Shown here in pieces: positions 19,817 through 30,600 of a DNA stretch of 64,000 nt (position 1 is its first letter; each line of letters opens with the position of its first letter). The stretch comes from Chitinophaga sedimenti (GTDB taxonomy: Bacteria; Bacteroidota; Bacteroidia; Chitinophagales; Chitinophagaceae): positions 2,852,001 through 2,916,000 of the forward strand of contig NZ_JAKUKA010000001.1 in assembly GCF_023156195.1 (NCBI RefSeq), in the 5' to 3' direction. A program made the translations under genes and the position numbers. The notes under the pieces were generated by a model. The model had not been told where the DNA came from. It worked only from the letters and a program-made list of their open reading frames with translations, and searched no databases.

Positions 19817-22800
19817 TTACTGCAACTTTACGTCCAGGTACACCGAATGACGTCCGTATGTCTTATAAAATGGCTTAAACAACACGTCATCGATCTTAAA
19901 TTCCAGCTGCTGCGGGTCTCCTTTGATGGATTTGCTGATATCGTCCGCATCCAGCGTTATTTTCCGCCAATCCTTCCTGGCTCCCGGCTCCTGCGCCGCG
20001 AGCAGAATAGGGCCATAAAACAGGCTCGCAATGTTCTGCTGGTCCATCACAGGATCCAGGTGGAACTGGAACGGCATCTTCAGCTCTATCACATCACCAT
20101 CTTTCCAGCTGCGGTTTATTTTCAGGTAGCTGCCGGGCGTGGCCTGCACCTTCTGTTCTTTACCATTAATCTTCACAAAAATCCTTTGGTCGCCCAACCA
20201 GGTACCCGTACATTGATGTCAAACTTACCATTGCCTTTTATCGTCAGGCGGGTCTGGTCTTCATTCGGGAAGTCAGTGCTTTGCTCCACGGTTATTTTAC
20301 GCTCCGTCCATTGCAGTGTGGAAGGGATGTACAGGTTTACATACAGTGCTTTGTCATCTTTGCTTTTAAAGTAGATGGAGTTCTGCAGTTTAGTGCTGCT
20401 TTCGATCGCGGTGCCGTTGCAGCAGGTAAAGCCCGTCATGTCCGGGTTGCCAAACTGTTTCATCGAACCGGGGCGTAAAGGCACATGATAAGTATTACCA
20501 GGACTGTTTTCCGCTACAGAAGCCAGTATATGATTGTACAATGCGCGCTCATAGTAATCCATGAGCTCCGCACGCTGATCGAACATAAACAGGTCGCTGG
20601 TTAACTTCAGCATGTTATAAGTAGCGCAGGTTTCATTCTGTCCGCCTTCAGAAAACCCGTTTTCATAGAGGCTCGCGGGCTGACTGATAAAACACTCCGC
20701 ATTCGCGGGATTACGGGCGCCCGCCACACCGCCGATGCTGTACATGTAGTCGTTCACCGCTTTGTACCAAAAGTTATCGGCGATTTTATAATATTCCGGA
20801 TTGTGGGATACGCGGTAGGTTTCAATACTGCCCACAATCTGCGGGATGTGCTGGTTGGCGTGCAGGCCGCGGAAGATATCTACGTTTTTAGCCAAACCAT
20901 GTGAGTGTTTGGTGTCGCCAAAAAACACGCGGACGTTATCAAACAACTGTGCGGTTTTCAAATAGTCCGGATTACCTGTAATCCTGTAGAGGCGCGCCAT
21001 TGCTTCGTTCATACCACCAAACTCGCCGGCAATGTAAGTGTTCCACATTTTAATGAGCGTGTCGGCCGGTACTTTGCTGAGGCGGGCATATACCCAGTCG
21101 CCCATACCGGTGGCGGTTTGCAGGGCTTTTTGTTACCGCTTACTTCATATACGTCCATCAATCCTGCGAGAATTTTATGCAGGGTATAATACGGCGCCCA
21201 TATCTGGGTTTTCTGTCCACCATATTTAGCACCCTTTTCCAGCATGATAAACTGGTCGGGAGGATATGCGCTGATAAAACCTTTACCCCAGTTCCAATAA
21301 TCGTTGCGGATGCCCGCATCGCTCAGGTCAGAATCATACGTAGATTTACCGGGACCATAAGGCACGGCTAACGGATCGGCCACATAGCTGCCACCTGGCT
21401 CTTTTGCTTTACCGGACAACTGCGACAGGTCGTACAGGGTATTCACCATGTAATCCATCTTTTCGGCAAACTTTGCCTGCAGGGCTTTGTCGTAACCCGT
21501 ACTGGCATACGCCTGCGCAATGGCCGTAAGATAATGCCCGGTCGCATGTCCTCTCAACTTCGTATCCTGGCTGTCCCAAACACCTAAAGGCTTTGCTCCA
21601 TCGGGCTGTTTTTGCCCGAAAGCGTGACGGAACATATAGAGGAAAGAGTTGGGATCTGTTGCTGCGAGTGTGTTAATGAATTTATCACGATTGGCAATGA
21701 ATTGCGTATTGTGACCGTGTACGTCTGTTTTCAGCGTTACCCGGTTCAGATCAAAAGCCGCCAGCTTTAACACCGGTGGAGCGGATTTGACGGCTGCTTT
21801 TACTGTTACAATGGCCTTTGGCTGGAAACTGGTGCCGGCAACGCGTCCGGTAACTGTATAGCTTCCCGGCTCAAGCACCGCGCTGTTATCCGTGGGCAAA
21901 GGCCATAACACCCTTACCATCGGGCCCTTCCGGCCATCTTTATAAGTACCGGGCACGTGGGCCGGCAGTCGGGGCAGGTCCCCTACTGCTGTTTCCACTT
22001 TTACATCGGGCACCGCTGTTAAATAACGATTGTACAACTGCGCCTCGGCGGAGAAAAATGTGGGAGATCATCTTCCTTTTTTGCCGTGGTGTTTACCGCG
22101 CCTTCGTTCACACGTTTGCCGGCATTGTTATAGATACCGGCTACCTGTCTGCTGCTGAGCGGCACACGGTAAATACGAAAATCGTACAACAACGCATTAA
22201 GATTGGGATCGCCCGCCTGTAGCGACTTACCGATGTACAGGAGATTTTTCTCCCCGGCTGCTGTTCAAATAAAGCTGATAACTCAAGCGGCATTTCCTTC
22301 ACTTGTCCTACCGGTTTGCTGTCCGCATAAGTGATAATAGCCTTTGAAGGCACATCTATCACAATCACCAGGTGTACCCATTTATTTAATTCGATAGCCG
22401 GGGCTACCGCTGCGTTTTTATCCTCCTTTTTAGCGGTCAGCGATGCGAGGTATCCCTGTTGGCCACCGGCGCCTGTGGGCGCTGCAAAGAAGTGGCGCGA
22501 AGCATCCTTTCCGAAATCGAAGAACCGCTGTCCCTGCTGAGGAGCACGCAGGTAAATCCATCCCGAAATGCTCAGCGATTCGAGATCAGATAACGTTTCG
22601 GCCGGCAGGGTCAGAAAAGCATTGCTTTCGCCGGAGAGCGACAGCACCTTTCCAAACCGGTTATCATTTACAAATTTAACATCGGCGCCTTTTGCATGCA
22701 GGTTGTTCCTGGACCAGTCTTTCGTATCGCCGTTAAATACATACCGTGCGATCATACCCGTTTCTCCGATGCCATCCAATATCTGGTCTCCGCTTTGCGC

Positions 22801-22866
22801 CTGCACGGGAGAAATACCGTTAATCAAAACAGCCACGAGCAGCAGGAGGACTTTGTACACTTTCAT
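19817..22866 (-). CDS. GH127 beta-L-arabinofuranosidase with N-terminal LamG-like domain (four frameshifts)
   Basis: Start MKVYKVLLLL at 22866 gives a signal peptide (ISPVQAQ). Residues 45-250 form a laminin-G/concanavalin-like domain (MIARYVFNGDTKDWS, SISGWIYLR). An Ig-like linker and the GH127 catalytic domain (old name DUF1680) follow. The known zinc and nucleophile residues of HypBA1-type enzymes are present: E-x-C in GGQNETCATYN (near 20626-20634) and adjacent Cys in GFTCCNGTAIES (20419-20424). The frame breaks at 22245-22249, 22054-22058, 21127-21131 and 20177-20181, each one base short in a run. Repaired length is 1017 residues and the frame closes exactly. It likely acts in the periplasm on arabinose-containing oligosaccharides. 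Confidence 0.92.
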
Positions 22867-22999
22867 ATTACTCAGATAGTTCATTTTTTGACAATTCACT
22901 AAACTAGCAAGAATCCATGGGCTGGCATGAGTAGATTTTAGCTAATGCTCCAATGATATTAACATGTATTTCCGGCGGATCATGTGCATTATCTACGCG

Positions 23000-23026
23000 G
23001 CACACTGACCTGCGATGGCAGTGTGC
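23000..23026 (+). promoter_or_regulatory. Hairpin in the leader of the T9SS hydrolase gene
   Basis: GCACACTG (23000-23007) pairs perfectly with CAGTGTGC (23019-23026). It lies about 100 bases before the start, in the 260-base gap between divergent genes. There is no T-run, so a leader structure or operator is more likely than a terminator. Confidence 0.35.
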
Positions 23027-23130
23027 TGCCTATTTCGTGTTATTGCCACCGTGTGGTGATTTACTTTCTTTACACTGGAAACCCAATTTCCGCTAAGCAA
23101 GATTTTTTAACCCTTAACCCTTATTCCCCC

Positions 23131-25656
23131 ATGAAAAGATCACTACTTTTTGGCATGTTACTGTTGTTGTGTATTGCTTCGTTTGCCCAGCCTTCCGGCT
23201 ATGTGCCGGGCACGCAAACCTGCTGGACCATCAACGGGCGCGAGTATGCCTATTTCAAAGCGGCCGGTAGCGGCGAGCGGCACATCCTGCTGTCGTTTGC
23301 GGCCGACTACCAATCCGGCTGTTCTAATTTGACGGCGGCAGATCCCGCGCAAAGACTATTGACCAATGGCTGGGATGGGCGCACGGTACGCGCACCGGGT
23401 GATACGATCGTATGGGAAATTCTTACAATTCCCGATCCCACACCCGGCTCACCCACGTCGGCTACTTTTCCCCTGGTGGTAGACCTGTTCGGCTTCTTTA
23501 CCAACATTGCCCCGATTGACACGTCGGAGCACTGGCGCTTTCACGCAACGGCCGTTCTCGGCGGCAACTGGCGCATGTGGAACGTTCTTCAGGCCAGTGC
23601 ATACGGCAAAATTGTGTCCACAACGATTAACCAGTCTGCGCTGCAATTTTACCAGAACACCTATACGCCGGTAACCCTTGCGAGTCCTGGTAAGCGGCAC
23701 TGGAGCTGGTATGGCACGGACCCTAATCCACTTGGCCCCAACGTGGCACAGTGGGCCGTAACACTGCACAGTTACCTGCAGGGGACCAAACGAATCACTG
23801 CACAAGCGGGCTCCGGGGTTACACAACAAACCTGGGACAGCTGCTTCTCGATTGCGGGTACAGATACCTTAACGAACCGCTGGCTATGGATGGTGAATCC
23901 CGGGCCGGCTGATATCAGTCCCAATCCCTGCGCTACCTGCGGTCCGAAAAACTATGTGCCCGGCACGCTGGCCATGTGGTACTTCAACGGTACAGAACAC
24001 GCCTACTTTAAAGCGGCCGGTAACGGCGAGCGGCATATCCTCGTAGCGTTTACGGGCGACAGCATCACGGGCTTCAACAATTACAAAGTAGAAGCGCCGC
24101 AGAAACTTTTGAAGATGCGGGTATCAACTGGGACGGCCGTACCGTGCGGGCGCCGGGCGACACTGTTGTATGGGAACTCCTGACAATGCCAACTACCGCC
24201 AGCTTCAGTGATGTTAGTTACTTCCTGGAGCATATTGCGCCGGTCGACACGTCCGAAACCTGGCGATTCCATCTTGCAGGCCAGGGAGAAGGCGCCGATA
24301 AGATCTGGGGCTTCCTTTCTACCGGCGGTTATGCGAACATCTTCTCTACAACGATCAGCATGTCTGCCCAATTCTACGACGGTTACCTGGCAAATGCTTA
24401 CAGCTACGGACGGCGTCATTGGGTATGGTATGGCACGAACGACACTTACATGGCACCATCGAAATCCACACAGTTATATGATACCCTGCGGGGCGACAAA
24501 CAAATTACCGGCATACCGGGATATCACAATCAATATGTGTGGGACAGCTGCCTGTCGCTGAAAGGCGCTGATATCAGCAGCAATCGCTGGTTATGGATGG
24601 TAACCCGCGATACACCCGTAACAACTGTTTGCGATTATGGTGGCGGTCCGGCGGGTTACATTCCCGGCACACAGGTAAACTGGCGCTTTAATAGCCGCGA
24701 CCACGGTTACTTCCGCTCCGGAGTTTGCGGCGAACGCCACGTACTCGTCGTATTTATGGGCGATGCGGCTACCGACAGCACCAACTATCAAACAGAATCG
24801 CCGCAGAAAATGCTGAACGATCTTGGCATCAACTGGGACGGCAGTACGATTACACCTGCCGGCGATACCATCTCATGGGAAGTATTTGGCATCCCGTATA
24901 ACAGCGGCTACTGGCTGCCTAATTATGCCGCCGATGTCAATCATTACTTCGCCAACATGGTGGGTATGGATACCAGCGATCACAGTAAATTCCACATCGC
25001 CGGTATAAGCGGCGGTTGGCCGCATGTGGGGCTTCATTTGGAATGACCAGTCGCACAACAGCCCGTACCGCAGTATTTACTCTACGACGATCAGCGTGGC
25101 CACTCCATGGTTAGGCAACTACACCCCGCTGGCAGCAGCAAGTGCAGGTCTCCGTAACTGGGTATGGCATGGCGCGGACGATGTAAGCGGTAACCCTCCC
25201 GCAGCTTCCACATCGCTGTACAATGCTCTCAGCGGCGATAAGCGGCTTACGTTCCAGGCGGGCGCAGGGCATGACTACGTAACAGTAGATAGCGTGTTCA
25301 GTCTCGCGGGTACGGACAGCTCCGACAACCGCTGGATATGGATGGTATTGCCGCCGGAAAGTGGCGGTCTTCTCCGTATTGGCAATGAGCAGGCTTATAA
25401 ACCATTCGTTATACCCAAAGCCATCAACCTGTACCCTAACCCGGTAACCAGCAGACTGTATGTTGATCTGAGCGCACTGCCTGCAGCGAACTACCGGGTT
25501 GGCATCGCAGATATGACCGGCAGGTTGCACAAAGTAGCGAACGATGTGAAGAACGTGGTGTACCAGGCGGATGTAAGCATACTGAAGACCGGGGTATATA
25601 TACTTACGGTCGAAGGCGGAGGAACACGAGAGCAACGGAAATTTATAAAAGAATAG
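23131..25656 (+). CDS. T9SS-exported protein with three hydrolase-like modules (two frameshifts)
   Basis: The start MKRSLLFGMLLLLC gives a signal peptide ending SFAQ. Three related modules of about 220 residues follow, each opening YVPGT or YIPGT, with GERHILL/VLVVF, NWDG, DTSE/DHSKFH and NRWLWMV. A T9SS type A sorting domain (NLYPNPVTSRLYVDLS to the end) closes the protein. The modules look like alpha/beta hydrolases. Only module 3 keeps a full set: Ser in AGISGG (25008-25010), Asp in WHGADD, His in GAGHDY (25270-25272). Modules 1 and 2 have AVLGG and GQGEG instead. Frame breaks at 24107-24110 (one base short) and 25020-25021 (one C extra). Repaired length is 841 residues. The substrate is unknown; it is divergent from GH127. 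Confidence 0.8.
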
Positions 25657-25666
25657 CACTAACAGG

Positions 25667-25695
25667 GCGCCGCTTGTAATGAGCGGCGCTTTTTT
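25667..25695 (+). terminator. Terminator after the T9SS hydrolase gene
   Basis: GCGCCGCT (25667-25674) and AGCGGCGC (25682-25689) form a perfect stem followed by six T's. Confidence 0.92.
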
Positions 25696-25761
25696 AAAGC
25701 CTTCTTCACACCACCGCACAATATAACATTGCCTTAATAAACATCCTCTTCAGTTATTCCC

Positions 25762-25773
25762 TACTTTTGTAGT
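25762..25773 (+). promoter_or_regulatory. Promoter-like TAnnTTTG box at an ECF sigma gene
   Basis: TACTTTTG at 25762-25769 fits the Bacteroidota -7 box and ends only four bases before the ATG, so the transcript would start at or near the start codon (leaderless). No clear -33 TTTG was seen at the usual distance. Confidence 0.45.
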
Positions 25774-26361
25774 ATGATAAACAACGAACTGATCAGGCTT
25801 CATTTCCGCAGCGTCTGCGCTGAGGGGGACATGGCAGCCTATGATGCGTTGTACCGGCTGATGTACAGCAGGCTTGTTCACTTTTCGGCCGCCATCGTCG
25901 GGTCGTTTCACCTGGCCGAGGAAATTGTATCGGATGTTTTTATCATGATCTGGCAAAAGCGGCAGGAGCTGACCAATGTTGAAAACCCCGTTGTCTATAT
26001 TTATATCAGCACCAAAAACCGCTCGCTGAATACCCTGCAGCAGCAAAAGCGGCATCGCCACGCCAGCCTCGACATGCTTGATACAGATGCACTCACCATC
26101 AGCCCCGATGCCGAGCACACTATCATTTCCGCGGAAATCGTTCAAAAGATAGAAGCGGCTATCCGCAGTCTGCCCGACCGTTGCCAGCTCATTTTCCGGC
26201 TGGTGAAGCAAGATGGCCTCCGGTACAAGGATGTAGCGGAGCTGCTGGAAATTTCCCCTAAGACAGTAGACGCACAACTGGCCATCGCGGTTAAAAAAGT
26301 GGCGGCCGCCATCCGGCTGAATATGCCACAGGAACTGGCGCAGGCCTTCCTTTTCAGCTAA
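25774..26361 (+). CDS. ECF-type RNA polymerase sigma factor, SusC/SusD pair 2
   Basis: A 195-residue sigma-70 family protein. Region 2 is at residues 20-90 (AAYDALYRLMYSRLVHFS, AEEIVSDVFIMIWQKR), region 4 at 130-185 (SLPDRCQLIFRLVKQDGLRY and an HTH KDVAELLEISPKTVDAQL). The typical partner FecR follows in 70 bases, then a SusC with STN domain. In such loops the ligand-loaded SusC signals through FecR to free this sigma factor, which then raises expression of the transport genes. Confidence 0.94.
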   Translation: MINNELIRLHFRSVCAEGDMAAYDALYRLMYSRLVHFSAAIVGSFHLAEEIVSDVFIMIWQKRQELTNVENPVVYIYISTKNRSLNTLQQQKRHRHASLDMLDTDALTISPDAEHTIISAEIVQKIEAAIRSLPDRCQLIFRLVKQDGLRYKDVAELLEISPKTVDAQLAIAVKKVAAAIRLNMPQELAQAFLFS

Positions 26362-26430
26362 TCCCATCTCCCTGAAAAAAAAATTTTCAATCCTTTAGGG
26401 TATTTCTCCCCTCAACATTGTCCTTATAAT

Positions 26431-27482
26431 ATGACGCATGATCGGATCTGGTACCTGCTTGGCCGCAAAATGGCAAACGAACTGCTCCCCGAAGAGGAAA
26501 AGGAGCTGGAGCGCCTGCTGCAGCAATACCCGGACGTTTCTTACGCCAAAGAAGTACTGCTGCAATCGTGGAAGGACAAGCAAAAAGATTTCGCAGCTGC
26601 CGATGTAGAAGCAGCCCTGCAACGAAATAAACAACGCCTGCTGGAAGTACAGGTGGAGGAGGTGCCCACGCCCCGCACCAACAAAATATTCCGCATGGCG
26701 CTCCGCCTTGGCAGCGTGGCAGCGGCGGCCATCCTGTTATTTATTGGCGGCAGGATGTGGCTTTCAAGGCAAGCGGACAGCAAACCTGGTCAGCCGGCTT
26801 TACAGCAACTGGTGACTAAAACAGGTTCCCGCACATATATTAAACTACCCGATGGCACCAGCGTATGGCTGAATGCCGGCAGTAAACTGGATTACCCTGA
26901 GCAGTTCCATGGCAGCAACCGGGAAGTAGTATTGAGGGAGAAGCCTATTTCGAAGTGGCGAAAGATGCCGAGCATCCTTTCCTTGTAAAAACGACCGCCT
27001 GCGCGATACGGGTGCTGGGCACTTCGTTTAACATCCGGTTTTATCCCGTCGAAGAAATGGCCACGACTTCACTGGTAACCGGTTCTGTGGAAGTAGTCAT
27101 AGATGAAAAAGTGGTGCGCCTGCAACCTAACGAGAAATTATCCGTTCCATTTACCCTGCCGGCAACCACGGCGACTGAAACTGCCAAAACACCGCCAATT
27201 AAAATAGGCACGCTTACACCTGTACGTGATAACATCATGGCCGAAACGGCCTGGAAAGATAATAAACTGGCTTTTAAAAGACTGCCACTCAGTGAAGTAG
27301 TACAACGCATGGAACATTGGTACGGCGTGGAGATACGCTTCAAAAACGAACGTAAAAAGAACCTTTCATTTTCAGCAGTGTTCGAGAAGGAGAGTCTGAC
27401 CGAAGCATTGCAATACACGGAGATCAGTAGCGGAGGATTTCATTTCACGAAAGACAAAGACAATATTTACTGGATCGAGTAA
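26431..27482 (+). CDS. FecR family anti-sigma factor, pair 2 (frameshifted)
   Basis: A cytosolic N-terminal part (residues 1-85, WYLLGRKMANELLPEEEKEL), one membrane helix near residues 90-110 (VAAAAILLFIGGRMW), then the periplasmic FecR domain (TYIKLPDGTSVWLNAGSKLDYP) and a C-terminal DUF4974-like STN-contact domain (FKRLPLSEVVQRMEHWYGVE). The frame breaks at the GGG 26936-26938. One more G gives GEAYFEVAKDAEHPFLV, the strongest FecR motif. Repaired length is 350 residues. It holds the sigma factor at the membrane until the SusC transducer signals. Confidence 0.93.
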
Positions 27483-27534
27483 CTATCGGAGAAACAATTC
27501 AATAACATATAACAAAGCAGTGATGCCGAAAAAA

Positions 27535-27561
27535 ACGGGAAATGTTCGTACCATTTCCCGT
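27535..27561 (+). promoter_or_regulatory. Intercistronic hairpin between FecR and SusC, pair 2
   Basis: ACGGGAAATG (27535-27544) pairs perfectly with CATTTCCCGT (27552-27561). It has no T-run in the direction of transcription. It sits where regulator and transport genes meet and could set their expression ratio. Confidence 0.5.
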
Positions 27562-27631
27562 CAAAGAAATCGGCTAATGACATTGCTATGCGTAAACAGT
27601 CACTTAATCTATTAACCAACAAATCAAAGGT

Positions 27632-30600
27632 ATGAAAAAAACTACAGTGGTGAGTTGGCTTCCACCAGGGCGAAGCCTCAAAAAACTGTTAATTTTTATG
27701 AAGCTCTACGCAATGTTCTTTTTTGCGGTATGTATGCAGGCAAGCGCTTCTGCCTATTCGCAGCATACCATTTCGGTTAAGTTGACCAAAGCCAATTTAG
27801 AAAAAGCCTTTACACAGATCGAAGACCAAACCGGTTATCGTTTCGTGTACAACGACGACAACCTTCCCATGTGGCATAAAGTGAGCATCGATGCGAAAGA
27901 CGTGACCATCAGTGAAGTATTGACCAATATGCTGGCCAATACTAATCTCAGTTTCCGCCTGATGCCGAACAACCTGATCGTTATTGCGCCAGCCGCTACC
28001 GTGAGAAAAGACATCACCGTAAAAGGCCGTATCGTAAACCCTGCCGGCGAACCGTTGCAGATGGTGAGTGTGAGGCTTAAAAACAGCACGATCGGTGTTT
28101 TAACCAATGAGAAAGGCGAGTTTGAATTAAGTGTGCCCGAAGAAGGCATGCTTGTTTTGTCTTATATCGGTTTTGCATCGCAGGAAGTAGCAGTAAGCGC
28201 CAGCATGATGAATATTGTGCTGCAACCCAACTCCAACTCCATGGAAGAAGTGGTTGTGGTAGGTTATGGCGTTCAACGTAAAATCTCCACTACCGGTGCG
28301 GTAGACCAGATTGCGGGCAAACAGCTGGCCGAACGCCCGATCGCCAACATCTTCCAGGGTCTGCAAGGCGCCAGCCCTGGTTTGAACATCAACTATTCCG
28401 GTGGCCGCCCGGGTTCTACACCGACCATTAACATTCGTGGTGTGGGATCTATCGTGTCCAATGCCAGCGCTGTTACAACACCGCTGATCATTATCGACGG
28501 AATTCCGTCTATTACGGAAGATTTCTTCCGCATTAACGCCAACGATGTAAATACGGTTACGGTACTGCGCGACGCCGCATCCGCAGCAATCTACGGTGCA
28601 CGCGCCGCGTTCGGGGTAATCCTTATCACCACCAAATCGGGCGCTTCCGGCAACCGTCAGAAAATCAGCTATAATAACTATTTCGCTTGGTCAAGACCAA
28701 CAGTACTGCCCGACCAGGTAACTGACCCTTACATTTTTTCCCGCGTACTGGAAACAGCAACCGACAATACGCCCTGGGATTATGTAAACTATTCGGACTA
28801 CCAGTACCAGTGGGCTAAAGAGCGTTCCGACAATCCTGCAGTAGAAGATACCCGTATCGACCCGAATGATCCTAACAAGTGGATTTACATGGGCAGCAAC
28901 AACTGGAACGATTTCTTCTTCAATAAATCCAGTATGTCGGCCAGCCATAGCATTGCTTTAAGTGGCAGCGGCGAAAGCGGTAAAGGCCGCCCGTTCGGCT
29001 ACCTTTTGTCCGGCGACTACACTAAAGAAAATGGGTTGAACCGCCTGGCGAAAGATGAGTGGAACCGTTATGGTTTGCGCGGCAGAATGAATTTCTCTCC
29101 GACCTCATGGCTGAAAGTCGATAACAACCTTAACATCTACCAGACGCAAACGGACGCTCCTGCTTACAAGATCACCGACATTTACTACCTGATGCCTACG
29201 CAGGTGGCCATTAACCCGGACGGCACATGGGCTAACACCGCTGCAGGCAGATTGGGCGCGCAACTGGTCAATGGCGGCCGCGATGTGCAAACACGCTTCG
29301 GTTTCCAGGACGTAATACGCGGTGTTGCGAGTTTCCTCGACAACGATCTGCAGGTGACCGCCAATGCATCTTTTAAAAGAGAGATGTGGAAATACAACAC
29401 CGACAACCGCAAATACCAGATAGGTTACGGCCCTAACGACATCCGTGAAGAAGGTGGCAACGGGTTGGTATCTGTTAGAAATGGTATTTTAAAACAGGAT
29501 GTATATGACCTGTACGCTAACTATACCAAACGTTTTAACGACCATGAGTTCAGATTGCTGGCGGGTTACAACCAGGAAAAATATGAATGGTCTTATGAAG
29601 ATGCAGCCCGTACGGTACTGATATCCTCTTCCCTCCCCTACCTCGGCCTGACTACCGGCACACCCACCGTTGGCGCCTCTTATTCGGCATACTCCCTCCG
29701 TGGTGTATTTGGCCGTTTAAACTATTCCTACAAGAACAAATATATCATTGAAGGCAACGGTCGTATAGACGAAACTTCCCGCTTTCTCGCCAAAAAACGC
29801 AGGGGCTTTTTCCCTTCCGTGTCCGGCGCATGGATTGCCACGGAAGAACCGTTCATGCAGGATATCACCCGTGTGCTTTCGACGCTTAAGTTCCGTGTAT
29901 CGTACGGTTCACTCGGCAACCAGGTAACGGATAACTTCCGCGCGGTACTCAGCCTACCCGTGGGCAACAGCGGTTATATTATCGATGGCCAGAAGCCTTC
30001 TATCATCACCCGCTCACCCCTGCTGCCGGTAGACCCCGATACTTATACCTGGGAAAAGATCAGAACTTTTAACCTCGGTGGTGATTTCGGTTTGCTGAAA
30101 GATCGTGTACTGATCGGTGTTGATGTGTATGACCGCCGTACCATCGGCATGCTGACCGACGCCATGAAATTGCCAGCAGTCCTGGGCGTGGCACCTCCTC
30201 CGACAAACGCCGCCAACCTGAGCACCAAAGGCTGGGAACTGTCTGTAAACTACCGCGACGAGCTCAATGTTGCAGGCAAACCACTTCACTTCGGCGCTAA
30301 ATTCATTCTTTCCGATTCCCGTACGAAGATCACCAAGTACGACAAGAATGCCCTGGGCCTGCTCAACGATTACCGTGTTGGACAATACACCGGCGAAATA
30401 TGGGGACTCGTAAATGATGGCTATTTTAAAAACAAGGAAGAAATTGATGCCCTGGACGAAACGGCGCTTATTCCCTGGGGTGCGCTGGACATCGTTCCGG
30501 GATGGCCTAAATACGTGGACCAGAACGGGGATAAAAAGATTACGAAAGGAAATGGGACGGTTAAAGATCCGGGTGATTACCGCGTAATCGGTAACAACAG

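Noticed and set aside
23131..25656. Three separate hydrolase genes
   Set aside because: Only one signal peptide and one sorting domain exist, modules follow without spacer or start codons, and the two frame breaks do not coincide with module borders.
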